From assembly GCA_015227615.1 (NCBI GenBank), contig JAALGZ010000006.1, positions 1,674,001 to 1,738,000 on the forward strand: a stretch of DNA of 64,000 nucleotides. The letters are read 5' to 3'. Source of the stretch: Labyrinthula sp. Ha (Eukaryota > Sar > Bigyra > Labyrinthulida > Labyrinthulaceae). Position numbers and translations under genes: made by a program. A model generated the notes under the pieces. The model was not told where the DNA came from. It searched no databases and saw only the letters and a list, made by a program, of their open reading frames with translations. Shown here one piece after another: positions 1 to 11,808 of this stretch. Every line of letters begins with the position of its first letter. The stretch's first letter is position 1.

Positions 1-2735
1 TTACTATCGTTGTCGGAAGAGTTTCTATGTAGAAGGATATTCATTTTATGATATTCTTTTTTGAGCCTGAGCTGGTCCTTGTATTTTTCAGTTATTAGCG
101 TCATCTCTTGACAAATATCTTCTGGATTGGAATTTGGATCTTCAAACTTTGCAGCCTTTATGGTGGCAAATAAGTCCTCTGACTGAGTTTGTAAAATATT
201 TTCTTTTTCCGTTAAATCAAGAATAGATTTTGCTTTCATATTTGTCTTGTGGGTTTCAGCTAGAATAAGTTGAGTTTCGAACTTTTCCCTATTCTCAATG
301 AGTAGATCTAATGTTGAGGCCTCTTCCAGCGGTACTTTTATTTCCCTTTCAGAAATATATTTATACAATTCCTGCACATAGTTATAATCCATGAACATTT
401 GTCTCTGTAAGATTTTATATCTCCCAAGCTGTTCAACTAACAAAGTGTGCGCTTCTAAATCCTGGTCCTCTTCAAACTGCAAAAGTTCTAAACCTCTTGA
501 AAATTCTTCTTGTATTGCAACACAGCGATCTCGTGCAATGCTTAGAATAAGCTGTGTTAAATCAGCCCGACAAGATTCTAGCTTATCCACTAAATGAGTT
601 CTTAAACCTTTGCAATCTAGGGTTATCATTTCGCCGCACTTCACTTCTAGTTTTATTGTACAAACTTGTTTTAACCAGGAATCAAACTGTACAAACTTTT
701 CTCTTACCATTTCCAGTGCTGATTGTGGAGGAACCTGCTCCTCTTCATCCTGTTCACTTGTAGAATCTGTGTCATTATCAGTTTTCTTTCTTGGTAACAG
801 GCAATCCTCAGCCTTAAATTGCACACAATAAGAGAATATTGTAGCAAATGAACGTATTAGCTGCTTTTTGTGCTTATGACATTCCTCAAATGTAGATATT
901 ATCGTATCGTTTATAACAGAAAACAGCTTCTCAAAGTTAAAGTCCCGAGCGCATATTGCAACCAATGTTGCTGAGTCACTCAAACTATCTGAGGACGTTG
1001 CCTTTAATATTCGAGGTAACACATTCTCTACCATAGCTGAAGAAGTCCACATTTTCGAAGAAAAGGTCTTGGCGTTGTTCTTAACAAGTAGTAATGCCTC
1101 TTTTTGCTTCTCATTCTCAAACCGGATTATTCCGTAAATGACTGAAAGAACGGTGATTTTACCTGTTTTCGTAAATGTTTCTGCTCTTGGCAAGGGAATT
1201 AAAGGACAGCCCCCAAATACATTAAGAAGTTTTGTTGCCATGGTTTGGAACATTTTAATGGTGCGCGCACTGTCTGGTTCAAAGCTAATTTCTAACTCAG
1301 TCTGCGAAGTGCTTATCAAGGCTTGTACCTTGAACACACCTGTATGTGCATTCCTTGATAGCGCTATGTATTTTGAAAGTTCCTCTACGGCACATGTAAG
1401 AAAAGTCAAGTGTGTTTCAATCAAAATATAGTTTATGAGCCTACAAAAATTAGAAAGTTTTGAAAAAAACAAATCGTAAATTGATTTTTCTTCCCGTTTC
1501 TCAGCGAGCTTCAACTTCTTATCTACCAACGATGCCTTTTTCTCCCCGGTTAATCCAGATTCAAAAAGGTCTATAAAGTTATTGGCTTCTTTCAACCTAT
1601 CTAGATATTGCCCAACAAGTTTGTTGAGTTTGTCATAGGCATCGATACCAAACTGTGTAACTAGAACTCTCAAATTTTTTTCTGCATACTCCACTTGAAT
1701 ATCTTTAAACGCTTCCATATTGGTAGTCATTGAATTTGCACCAGCCCCTAAACTTTCATTAGAAGCACCTTCTTTTCCCTCTCGGTTTTTAACTCCAGAC
1801 TTGTGCTTCCTATTAAGGAGTATTCTTTGGCCATAAGAAGTCACAATTCCTGGTTGACAAAGAAGTCTATCCGCCAGAGCCAGCAAAGGATACAAAATTG
1901 GGAAATACTTTTCATTAGCAAAAAACAAGTTTCTTGAGAGCACTCTTCGCGCCTTCGCCAGTCTCACCTTTCGAAGAAACGCTTTCCAGAGATGGAAACT
2001 TTTGGCCACTCTATAATACTTAAAATATTTAATCTTTCTTATAGTGCGAAAAATAGAATGCTCCTCAACCCACTCCGTCAGTGGGACAATTGACTGCAAG
2101 AGGCTAGATTTCTTGCCGAAGGTATTCTTGAGTTTCATCACTGACGTTTCACTCATTATAAAATAATCAAGATCTCCCCTCAAACTATTTTCTGATACAA
2201 CAATCAAGGCATATGGGTCATAGTCTTCAACCATTGAATAGGTTCCATCAACATTATACTGCTTTCTTTGTTGCCTTTTCTTCTCAAGTCTTAATAAATC
2301 GATCTCCCTTCGCAAATAGACGGTTCTTACTCTAGGTGAAAAAGGTTTATTAATTGAGTATTTGGCACTTTTATTATCATTAGAGTTTTGGGCTGCAAAA
2401 TAAGCTATCACATCATCTCCCGTTTTCAACTTCGGCCACGAGATGGACCTTGGTTTTAACTTTTGGCGGACGCTTTTGTTTGATGAGTAATTTTCCTTAC
2501 TCTTTTGAGAATTTTTTTTAACATATTTTACTCTATTGCTATATTTCGACGTCGTCGTGGACCCAATTTGGGGCAAGAAACCATCAACATCAGGCATTTT
2601 GAAGAGCTCTTCCTCGGTCATCGTTAGTGGTGTGGGCTTCCATGAAGGTTCCGTACTGGGTACGAGCTTTAAATCTCTTATCTTCTTAGCATATACTGAA
2701 CATTCTCCCTTCTTCAATTTTTTATTTCTTCTCAT
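1..2735 (-). CDS. Axonemal inner-arm dynein heavy chain, N-terminal tail (partial, DNAH6/DNAH14-like)
   Basis: An open frame of about 911 codons runs uninterrupted from an ATG at 2735 on the minus strand to the left edge, so the motor domain lies outside the window. The N-terminal 190 residues are basic and low-complexity. Then comes the block typical of single-headed inner-arm dynein tails: DYFIMS, then LTEWVEEHSIF, KIKYFKYYRVAKSF, WKAFLRKVR, and RNLFFANEKYFP. This pattern (gatekeeping W, LF, YR-WK-F-WK, N-LF) is what I know from DNAH6/DNAH14 tails. Later parts are helical and acidic (a TDNDTDSTSEQDEEEQ stretch), as in a stem. The product would be the ATPase heavy chain of an inner arm on axonemal doublets. 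No intron is needed in the visible 2.7 kb. A short upstream ATG frame overlaps this start. The family call is firm; the exact paralogue is a guess. Confidence 0.88.
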   Translation of the reverse strand, partial: MRRNKKLKKGECSVYAKKIRDLKLVPSTEPSWKPTPLTMTEEELFKMPDVDGFLPQIGSTTTSKYSNRVKYVKKNSQKSKENYSSNKSVRQKLKPRSISWPKLKTGDDVIAYFAAQNSNDNKSAKYSINKPFSPRVRTVYLRREIDLLRLEKKRQQRKQYNVDGTYSMVEDYDPYALIVVSENSLRGDLDYFIMSETSVMKLKNTFGKKSSLLQSIVPLTEWVEEHSIFRTIRKIKYFKYYRVAKSFHLWKAFLRKVRLAKARRVLSRNLFFANEKYFPILYPLLALADRLLCQPGIVTSYGQRILLNRKHKSGVKNREGKEGASNESLGAGANSMTTNMEAFKDIQVEYAEKNLRVLVTQFGIDAYDKLNKLVGQYLDRLKEANNFIDLFESGLTGEKKASLVDKKLKLAEKREEKSIYDLFFSKLSNFCRLINYILIETHLTFLTCAVEELSKYIALSRNAHTGVFKVQALISTSQTELEISFEPDSARTIKMFQTMATKLLNVFGGCPLIPLPRAETFTKTGKITVLSVIYGIIRFENEKQKEALLLVKNNAKTFSSKMWTSSAMVENVLPRILKATSSDSLSDSATLVAICARDFNFEKLFSVINDTIISTFEECHKHKKQLIRSFATIFSYCVQFKAEDCLLPRKKTDNDTDSTSEQDEEEQVPPQSALEMVREKFVQFDSWLKQVCTIKLEVKCGEMITLDCKGLRTHLVDKLESCRADLTQLILSIARDRCVAIQEEFSRGLELLQFEEDQDLEAHTLLVEQLGRYKILQRQMFMDYNYVQELYKYISEREIKVPLEEASTLDLLIENREKFETQLILAETHKTNMKAKSILDLTEKENILQTQSEDLFATIKAAKFEDPNSNPEDICQEMTLITEKYKDQLRLKKEYHKMNILLHRNSSDNDS

Positions 2736-2787
2736 ATTTCCTCTTGCAACGGTTAGCTAAAGTTTCCAAGACATTCTTGTCTTCCAT
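2722..2787 (-). other. Short upstream ORF overlapping the dynein start
   Basis: The first ATG upstream of the dynein start lies at 2787 and opens a 21-codon frame (begins MEDKNVLETL) that ends at 2722, 14 bases past the dynein ATG at 2735. It is in a different frame. I looked for a 28-bp intron that would join it to the dynein frame and found no GT/AG pair of suitable spacing. If transcription starts upstream of 2787, this would act as an overlapping uORF; otherwise it is chance. Confidence 0.3.
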
Positions 2788-5700
2788 TTGTTACAGTTTA
2801 AAGATTGATGACGTGGCGCCAGTAATGATTCTTTTTGAGTTCTCGGGAAATCTATGAGATAAAATTTCCACTCGACCCTTTCGGTATGAAAAAAAACAAT
2901 AATTCAATAACCCTTTAGCACCCGGACGCTCCTGGGCTAATTCAACAACCTGAAAGATGCAAACACGCATTTAATTATTGTTGTCAAAGATAGATATAGA
3001 AATTATAAGGAAGAATTCATAAAGAAGTAAAGGCTCGTCTTGAGGAAAATGAAGAGCGAGTTGTTGCTAACACTTCTCAGCATCGCCACGGCAAATATCA
3101 GAGAAATATCTGTTTTGCCGTTAGCACATAATGTGAAAAATGGTATAACTCAGAGTTTGCATTGAAAGCTTGTCAACAAACCTGGTCCCAATCATCTGCG
3201 ACCTGTGCCTGAGGTTGGTCCTGGGAAGTTAATCCTGCTTTTGTTTCAGTAAATTATTTTATTTAGAGAGACCTCTCTCCTAGTTGAAAATATACGCTAA
3301 ACAGTCAGTATTCCTTTTGATTAATTGTTTTCGACGAGAAACAACAACACTACTTCTTTCTTCTATTCTCCCCACACCAACAGCACTGTCTCTTATGCTA
3401 CAATTTTATGTTGGAAGTCGCTATTCTAGAGCATATGATACACATGCATGAAATAAATATTTAAGGAGAAAAATAATTTTTGCAAATACTGGGTAAAAAT
3501 GCAATCCATCATGTTTACCAACAAACAACTAAAACCTCGCAGCTCCGTGTACAGCGACTAATGTAATAGTTCCAACTGTTTTCGAAACTCAGATACTATC
3601 TGCGACTTAAGCCGAGGAGTACTCAAGTCCAATGATAATTTTGCTGATCTTGTTGGAAGATATAATTTACTCGGAATCCTGGTTCGACCATAAAACAGGA
3701 TATTAAGTTACATTAGACTTACGAAGTTACAAAATCTGAAGCCCGCCCATAGTTTGAAATCTATTAGTTCTTAAACCTTCTTTTCGCTTTTTTTCTGTAG
3801 CATAATAGAGTCAGGTTAAATAATTACCACTTTTGTTTCCTATATTGCAGATTCCTAAAACTCTGAAGGAATTGATGAGCTTTGCATCTTAGAAAATATA
3901 TATATTCCTAATTCCCTATAAAAGCTACCTCCTAAAAAAATGAACTTTGGTAGGGAGCAAGCTATAAAAAAAACATCTAGGTCTAAATTGCTTGTTTACA
4001 CATTAAATTTACCCTAACCCTCTTCCATGCACTTTTAAGAAGAAACAGGTATTTACAGAACTGTAAACGGAAAAGGAATATCTTCCCTAATTAACTTGAC
4101 TTTGAGTATTACTAAGGTACTTTAAGTCTAAACAGAATACCTTCCGGGTCTTATCTTGCAGTAAGCACAGCACCTTAGAGTTGCTACATTCTCTGTGAAT
4201 ATATTTAATTTTGCTTCAGTAACATCGACAGGAATTTTAATCTGCACGGATTCAGCAATCTCAACTGTCACCAGTTACATTTCCAACAAATGAATTCCGA
4301 GGTTCATTATGGTTCAAAATCTTATGGTACCTCGCCAATCCTTACTACCCAAGCTCTTGAGAAGAAATTCCCTTTTTGAGACAATCTCTCGGTCTAGAAA
4401 TGTGGCGTTTTAGAGATATAATACCCGTACCCAATGTAATTTTGGAATATTAAGAATGAAAGTTTTATCTCATGGGGCGTCTTACCGCCCATTTTGGGTG
4501 TTCAATTTTTTCTAATATCAAAACAGTGCGTAAACTAAGGGAGTAAACTTCATGACCAAAAAAATTTGCATTAAAAGAGGTTTTGGAATGTTCAAAAGAA
4601 AATCTATGCCTTCGTGCAATTGTTTCTTGATATGAATGTTGATCATTTCAATTTTAACAGAGATATTAAGTCAAGTTATAGCGTGGATAGTAAGACTTGG
4701 GTTGCCCAACTACTAGTCTTTTGGATGGTTTAATAGATTGGAGGTATCAATAGCTATACATCATTAGGCTTTTTTTGACATATCCGCCCACATGTAACTT
4801 TATACGCCTTGCGGAATTTTATAGCAGGAATAAGTAGATGACTACTTAAACTAAAATAATTTTATAACAGAAAAACTCTATGATAAACTATTTCTTAGTA
4901 GTTAATGAAACACATTTCATACTTAAAGACTTAATGAGCTGATATCTTCATTTCTTTATCTTTCTAGCTATGAATATAATCACATAGTTGAAGGGGAAAA
5001 TATTACCCAAGGAAAATGAAATTATAACCAAATTCTCCTATTTTATTTGTAAGCTGTTATAGATACTTTCTATGCCTTAAGCTAATGTTAAAACACCAAA
5101 GATCAGCCGTCGATGGTTGAATATAACTAGATCTACCATTGTGGGCATAAAATTTCGAAAAAATTCAAACAGACCTACTTTACAATATATACGATCTTTT
5201 TAGCCATTGATGACCTTTGTCAGTACATATAACATTCCCTAGACCACGATTTTCTCAAAGTTTTACATAGTCTTTTGAATAGATATTTAGCACAATCATA
5301 TGAACTATCAATATACAGCTCAAACTTGTAGAAAAAAAAAGAGAGATTAAGTTTAATTTGATATATCTTTTGAGATATATAACCAAGCCTTAATACATTA
5401 ATTGGATTTTGAAACTTATAAATAGGTGCAGGGTGTATATATTCTATTTGAGAAACACATATGATACGTATACTATCTACTGTGTATTTACATCAGAGCT
5501 CATCAATGAAGTTATATAAATTATGTTAGTACCAAAGCAAAACATCTTTCTTTGCGCGAAGACCTTCAAGATTACAAAATGGTTGAAACTTTGTAATACG
5601 CGCCTTTATTCAGTTCTTATATTTGGTAGCCATATAAAACTAGTTATGGTAGGTATCTAAGGCTCGTATGGGATCGCAAGTTGAAATTTCATTGGTTATC

Positions 5701-8700
5701 TGCTTAGCTTTTTGTCACAACTATATCTAATCCGATACCCAGGGTGTGATATAAAACTTTCAGAATGGTTCATCAGAGCTAAGTCTCATGTTAATACGAG
5801 GGAATCTACACAGATATTAAGCATTGTTCGTGTACTTGTTGAACGTATTCTCTACAGCAATAAATTGTTTGAGATTCACTCGTTTGTGCTATGGCTTCTT
5901 TCATCAGTTTAGCGGAACCCCTAGGCGTAAGCAGAAAATGCATGTCCCGCGATTTTACCATGAGGTGTTACACCAATGCGGTCTGAATGATATTTTAAAA
6001 TATTTTATTGTGGGTAATCTTCCTCAAAAACCAAATTTACAAAAGATGTCAAATTAGAAGCAAATGAGTTATCCCTTTCTATATAATTAATAAGACTAAT
6101 TATTAAATTCGCCTGGGAAAAACTTCTATGACGATTCCTTTAACATTTTTCAGAAGCTGAAGCACTTTGAGACATGATTCTAATACCTACTATAATAATA
6201 CTAAGAAAAAATTAGCTATTGTTAGCAGATTTTTTATAAGTATTTATTCTTGGGGCTAGCATATGCTCTGGTCAGATTTTCTATCTTGCTAATGTCTTTC
6301 TTACCGCGCTTCTAAGGCTTATAGGCGAGTGTTGGTTGCTATAGGATAAAACTAGTTGTAGTACTTAAACAAGATCATTGGATGGGGCAATTATTTCTGT
6401 GAAATAAATTTAATTAGCTGAGATATAGTTTGTGTGTGATCAGATTAGATATATTTGAGCCATAAACTACCAAATAATTTTTAGGCCCTGACCACTGTAG
6501 CTACTCAGCTAAATATCAAAGGTAGACTATAGTAGAACAGAATTACTATACAAAAAAAGTTTTTCTTATCTCCTTCTACATTCTTCCCCATAATGGAATT
6601 TTCAGAGTAATTACAACAATTTCACAAAAAGTCAAGGATTCTCCCGGTATACCTCTCTTATCCAGTAAACATTATGGGCACATTTAAGCTGATTCAAGAA
6701 TTCTGCAATTACAAACTATTTTCTACATGGTCAAAACGCGGAAGTAGTACAAAAATAACACTGATAATATTAGAAGATTTAGGTTTAAGTTTTGGGTTGG
6801 TTCAATACTTACATAAATTTACGAATGTTGTTTCGGTGGTCTTGTGTGTAATCTCTCGCCAAGATAACAACTCAAGTGTGTATGCACCACTGTAGATTAT
6901 TAGTAAAGACATAACTCGACATTGGAGCATTAATAGGTTGAGGGAAATCCCTGTAAGCCGCCCTATAGAACATCTGTTTACCCAAATATATTAGTTTTAC
7001 GCCTAGTCCAACATATAGACACAAGATACAGCTACTCTTTCTTCACCACAAAATATAAAAAGGACTTTTAACTTCAAAGAAAGTACTTTTCGTCGGATAT
7101 ATTTGTGCTCTTGGAACTTTTAAAACTGAAAAACTGATGTTGCTGTATCGAGTGTAAGGTTTTATGTCCTTTTAAAAATCCTTGATTTTCTTAATGTCTC
7201 AATCTGGAGCTCAATCTTAACAGACTGGTGTAGTTACACTAATCCATCGTATTCTCTGAGTTATTAGATTTTGATATCAAAGAGATTCTGATCCTAGGTT
7301 TATTATCTGGGTCTGATCTTGTGCATAATCGATACCCCGTTTTGTGTCTGAAATAAAGATATGGGAGTACTTAAGTGCATCTAATTTATATATTACTCTT
7401 AGATTTATTATTGTAACGTGTTCTTAAGTACTTAAGGACATTTCAAGTTGTTCCAAAATCGATTTTTCGGGTTGTCGATTAATGCCAAACAGTTCGTGTT
7501 TTTCTTTACCTTACTTTACTCTTCAGCACCTACAAACAATCAGCCTAGAATGACGTTTGTTCTCATTTTAAAACTCTGCTCACTAAGTTCGTAACTCCCA
7601 GTATAACCAAGATGTAGACGTCCTTTACCTAAGCGAAATGTTTTAAAGTTTTGATAGGATTATTTTGTTTAACTAGACAGTGTTTCTGGCTCGTGAATTA
7701 ATATCCTTGGTAGACGTAATGAATGTTTTTAGAATGAAATGTTGGGGAGTTTCTTGCAACTATGAATATCCCTGGAGTCATTGACGTTTTGGCTATGTTG
7801 TCTGATTTGAGAAACATACTTTGGCAAGACCAAGAATATACAAAAAATCCAGAGAGCGCAATTGATACAATGTAGTATTAAATCAGGGCATAACTACGGG
7901 CATAATTTGATTTAATACAACTCACCTTTGTCAAAAGACATTGAAAAATAAAAAGAAGGTTAAGCGGTTAATGACATTTAAATGAATCAGACGTTTTGAG
8001 CAATGAGTTTGAAGCAAGGGTTGCATTTGTTGAAAAACTTTATCTGCAATAAATATTATTCATATGTACGTTTTTCTCGTTTCCTGTGTCCAGACTCATA
8101 TTTTTGGTACGCCTCTTCCATCTTCCATGGCTAGTGACTCCTAGAAACGGCCCTTGACTTATTTTGATGCAAAGTTTCCTCTATCCTATATTTCCCGGAA
8201 TGAAAGTGCTCCGTGTATGCTAAGTTAATACGCACAGAGCCATGTATGTGGCAACAATGCATCTTGTTTCAGTGCTGTGCCCGGGTTTATACCTGCTCTT
8301 AATCAATTATGTTGGGAATATATATATGCAAGGCAAGAATGTAACATCAAGAAGTATGAGCGACGTATCTACGATATTAGAGCCACTGTTTAAAGCTTTC
8401 CAAAAAAGATTAAGAAGGTGTTAACTGTCAGAGAGGAGCAACTTGGGTTTGTTATGCTCATACCTACTACAATTGTTAGTTACCCTAGCTTGCGGGATTT
8501 CACGTCCTTGGATTCTAAGGATCTGATAAGCTGTTACAGTTTCTATCTCTACAGAAAAAGATCAACACAGAAACTACTAAATTCTAGTGGTTTAATTGCA
8601 TCACGCGTAACTGGATGGTATTAGCCCTTGCAGAACATGGCAACAGGGTTAGATTAGAAGTTGAATGAAGAAGAATAGAGAACCAGGGCAACAGTGAGAA

Positions 8701-9060
8701 TTCCTAAAGATTGGAGAGGTTAGACCTTTTGCAAGAGGAATCAAATAAGAATTTTGGATACAATAGGGTGGTTTGGGGTAACTGGCCTAAAACTCTCCAT
8801 CAAACTTCAATCGAAGGTATATTTCAGAGAACTATATTATATTCCGCATCAGAATCTTCTCTAAGCTGCTGTTTTCGTTCCTGTCATATTCTTGGTAAAC
8901 TGGTTGTCAAATTCCTGGGTTACCTAGTATTTATTCTTAATGACGCATCTTGTTGCTTCGACCACGCAGTTTTGTAGTGCCCTTCCAGCATTCAGCATGT
9001 TAGTTTATAGCTGAAAATCTTTCGAAACACTTCGTGTTTTAGTGCCGGATCAAGAAACCT
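2788..9060. other. Gene-poor AT-rich stretch
   Basis: About 6.3 kb with only short, unconvincing open frames on either strand, the longest under 90 codons. None shows a motif I recognise, and none can be extended by joining across introns of the 28-33 bp size seen elsewhere. The first few hundred bases should hold the promoter of the minus-strand dynein, but no promoter element is obvious. Short ATG frames around 5.7-6.05 kb and 8.2-9.0 kb were inspected and not accepted. Confidence 0.6.
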
Positions 9061-9072
9061 TGGGTAGAACTA

Positions 9073-9510
9073 GGAGTCGGACCTGATAAAAATTTTCAGT
9101 AATTAATTTAAAATTCTTTTAATTCTGAGAAAAGAATTGGGATATTGATTTTATTCTGTTTATCAATACAATGCTGCGTCACAAGGTCCTGGACCAGATA
9201 GCCAGAAAAAGACTTTTCACTTCTTGCACCATATGCAAAGCTTCCAAATTTGGCCGCATGGTGCAACCACAACCTAATATTCTATTTTCGCATGTTATGT
9301 GGGCAGTTTTTTAAGGTTTTGATACGGTGCAGAAAATAAATAAGAAACTTTCGAAAAATGAAGCAGGGTCGCAAAGCCCATCTTTACTTTCATAATCGGG
9401 TTAAAATTAGCATAATTTGGTAAAAATCAAAATCCTGATTCTTTTATTGATAATCAGAATCAACATGATTATCAAATAAGCGTTGATAATTTTTATCAAA
9501 TCCGACCCCT
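9073..9510 (-). mobile_element. MITE-like element with terminal inverted repeats (copy 1)
   Basis: The left end reads GAGTCGGACCTGATAAAAAT. The right end, reverse-complemented, reads GGGTCGGATTTGATAAAAAT, giving imperfect inverted repeats of about 20 bp around a 438-bp noncoding body. Read on the minus strand, the body aligns over its full length with 15115-15600: shared blocks include GGGCT-TGCGACC, TCTGCAC-GTATCAAAACCTTAAAAAA, GCACCATG-GGC and GGACCTTGTGAC-CAGC. No transposase is encoded, so it is a non-autonomous DNA element. I could not identify a convincing target-site duplication. The alignment was by eye; divergence looks substantial, so the copies are old. Confidence 0.72.
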
Positions 9511-9512
9511 GT

Positions 9513-9617
9513 CAACAATCAACAAGAATGGTTGCAGAATTATCTTCATCAATCAATAAGAAAATTATGGCTAACTTTGTTAGTGATAGATTACAAATAA
9601 ATCAAATCCTACCGTTA
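9513..9617 (+). mobile_element. Fragment of the same MITE-like family, opposite orientation
   Basis: Directly after copy 1, this stretch matches the right end of the 15.1-kb copy in direct orientation: CAATCAA-AATGGTTG, then ATCAATCAATAAGAAAA, ATGG, TTGATA/GTGATAGA and the closing AAATC/AAATTC-CATCC block. It is therefore a terminal remnant of another member, abutting an oppositely oriented full copy. Nested insertion of copy 1 into an older copy would explain the arrangement. Confidence 0.5.
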
Positions 9618-10531
9618 GGTAGAACGACTGGTCGGTCATTCTTCACCTAAGTTCAAGAGGGATCTGGATCATTTGTAACGAAGACCCAGCAGGCTGCAAG
9701 AGCAGTTACAGGAGATAGAGAGATGAAATGTACACATGTGGTGTCAAAAGGGCTAAAAAACGTAGTGAAAATCCAAGGGAAACTCCTGCCATACCAGAAA
9801 ATTTTCCAAGAACGTGACAGAAAACATGCGCAGTCATTTTTCATTTTCCTTGTTCCTTTATAATTTCTCATGTCAGAGAAGTAGTTTGGAAACTTGCCGT
9901 GGTACAGTTCAAAAAAGGTAAACTCGAAATTTTTCAAATTATTAGTAACATTTTACTTCTAGTATGATCCAGTTCAGCATTTTGTCTCCGTATTATAGTA
10001 AAACCCTCTGTACACAGGATCGGCATATCCGACTGCGTGTAGACGTACGACAATTGTATTGCACTTCCAGCCCATTTATATTTTAACTTTTCTTTATCTG
10101 TATTTGATTTACTCCTTATAATTCTTTTAAGTCCTCTTTTAAGTGTTTTTTTGGCATTCCTTATCATGCCACCTAGCCCTGATTCTTGCGGCCGTAGAAC
10201 TGCGCGCAATTTAGAATAAATTTCATTTACTTCGCTTCGTATGAGTTAGAGTGTCTCCATTCATAGAGATAGTTGACGCGACTTTTTCAGTTTCTCCTTG
10301 ATAACGGGGGGGGTCTCGTTTTTGAACCACAGGTGTTTCCACTTCGTGTTCTTGAGAAGTGTCTTTTTTCAATGTTCTAACAAAGCCCAAAATCTATAAA
10401 AATGTGACTATTTCCTTAGACTGGAATTGTGCCAAAGAGCCCAGTTCATATGCCCATTTTAGACACTCTTGTCATAGTGAAAAAGAGACACACCAAACCA
10501 AACTCAAAGAAAAAAACAACGTCAGGAAAAA
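9618..10531. other. Spacer upstream of the histidine-phosphatase gene
   Basis: Some 0.9 kb between the repeats and the next gene. Two minus-strand frames of 94 and 91 codons (9653-9937 and 9934-10209) overlap by four bases. They show no recognisable domain, and no intron of the local size fuses them in frame. A run of eight G lies at 10306-10313. The promoter of the plus-strand gene must lie near its right end, but no clear element is visible. Confidence 0.5.
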
Positions 10532-11317
10532 ATGTTGAGATTCTTTTTTACACGCCACGCAGAAAGAGAAGACTATGTGAATTATCATTGGGAAGAGACA
10601 GCTGATCGACCATTTGACCCTCCAATTTCAAACCGTGGTAGAAGACAAGCAGAGAAATGTGGGCGGTTCCTTTCAAGAAAGATCAAGGAAGGGGATGAGA
10701 CAAAGTGCTTCGCTTCCCCATTTCTCAGGTGCATACAAACGTCCAAAGGGATCTTAACGAATATCACAACTACTGGGTTTACTTTGCCTGTCCTCCATCT
10801 GGAAGACGGGGTGTCCGAACATAATTACTTCCTTCGAGATCATTTACTGTACGCTCAACCAAGTATAGAAAGCATTTTTCTTTCAGGAAATGACTTAAGA
10901 ACAGAAGCATATCCTCTTGAAGTTTCTCCTAGACGGAAGATGCTCTATCAGATCAAGTTTAACCAACGTTATGAAGAAGTTAATGAAAAAGGACAACTAG
11001 TGCGAAACTCTACTAGGCTAAGAACCTTTGTAAGGAAGTTTTTGGAGCATCTGGATAAAACATGGGATAGAAAAAATAATCTAAATTGCATTGTAGTCGG
11101 TCATGACTCCAGTACACAGGATCTTGTGAGGTTGATGACAAATGATAAGTATGATCTTGGATATGTGACGTATCTAAATACTTTTTGTATAGTTCCTTCA
11201 CCTGGTCAGGATGTAACAACTCAGTCTCTTATTGAAACAAGTTTTGATATAGAAGCGGTTTGGAAGCCATCATCCAGTAAACAAAGACGCTCTTGTTTAT
11301 GTTTTTTAGGGTCTTAA
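10532..11317 (+). CDS. Histidine phosphatase superfamily (phosphoglycerate-mutase-like) protein
   Basis: A single-exon frame of 261 residues. The catalytic RHG-type motif is at the very N-terminus as RHAER (residues 8-12, nucleophile His9). It is followed by the substrate-binding SPFLRCIQT block around residue 65 (Arg pocket), an acidic VSEH motif near residue 95, and the second catalytic histidine in VVGHDSS (His191). The RHxER form and the 260-residue length recall the phosphatase domain of UBASH3/Sts proteins and their protist relatives, rather than glycolytic mutase, which has a longer RHGxS-type motif. The C-terminus is basic and cysteine-bearing (QRRSCLCFLGS). The likely activity is hydrolysis of a phosphate ester or phosphoprotein; the substrate cannot be told. 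It converges on the MYB gene with 491 bp between the stops. Confidence 0.85.
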   Translation: MLRFFFTRHAEREDYVNYHWEETADRPFDPPISNRGRRQAEKCGRFLSRKIKEGDETKCFASPFLRCIQTSKGILTNITTTGFTLPVLHLEDGVSEHNYFLRDHLLYAQPSIESIFLSGNDLRTEAYPLEVSPRRKMLYQIKFNQRYEEVNEKGQLVRNSTRLRTFVRKFLEHLDKTWDRKNNLNCIVVGHDSSTQDLVRLMTNDKYDLGYVTYLNTFCIVPSPGQDVTTQSLIETSFDIEAVWKPSSSKQRRSCLCFLGS

Positions 11318-11808
11318 TTTTTTCTTCTGAAAAGGAGCAGAATTAGTAGAGTTGCATTAAGTTGCTATAGCAATGTGTTTAGTTGGAGAAAAGAGGAGTT
11401 TTAGATATGAAAGCTATATACGACTTGGATGAGTTATTTCTCTTCATCAAAGTTTTATATTTTTTGTACTGCTAGTTTGCATGTACTCTTCTAGGGTTCT
11501 TATTATATTAGTATGGAAAGAGTTTTAAATATATGTACCCAAATTAAAAATAAAATTCAATATCAATTGTTCAGATTTTCTACTAATACAACAACTCAAT
11601 AATTTTAACGAACATATCCCAAAAAAAAATACTCACATACTTTGTATTCATAAACAAAAGACTCCGGGATTCAATATAACGACTTTGCAAACAGCTTAAA
11701 CCATCAAAACATCAAAATGAGATTTTAAAATGACATACACATCTCAATTTTTCTTGCTCTTTAGCCAGAGACTTAATAAATATCAACATACACGCGGCAC
11801 AATTCACC
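11318..11808. other. Convergent 3' spacer
   Basis: This AT-rich spacer between the stops of two convergent genes must hold both 3' UTRs. AATAAA-like strings occur near 11549 (plus direction), and TTTATT/TTAATA-type strings occur for the minus gene, but AT content is too high to call a polyadenylation site. No other feature was seen. Confidence 0.4.

Noticed and set aside
5712-6057. Overlapping plus-strand frames of 66 and 77 codons
   Set aside because: No recognisable domain, unsupported starts, and codon content like the surrounding AT-rich DNA.
8242-8977. Three successive plus-strand frames of 60-88 codons
   Set aside because: Considered as a multi-exon gene, but no introns of 28-33 bp join them sensibly and no domain emerges.
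9653-10209. Two minus-strand frames of 94 and 91 codons overlapping by four bases
   Set aside because: No recognisable domain; no GT-AG segment of the local intron size joins them in frame; the lower one is adjacent to repeat DNA.
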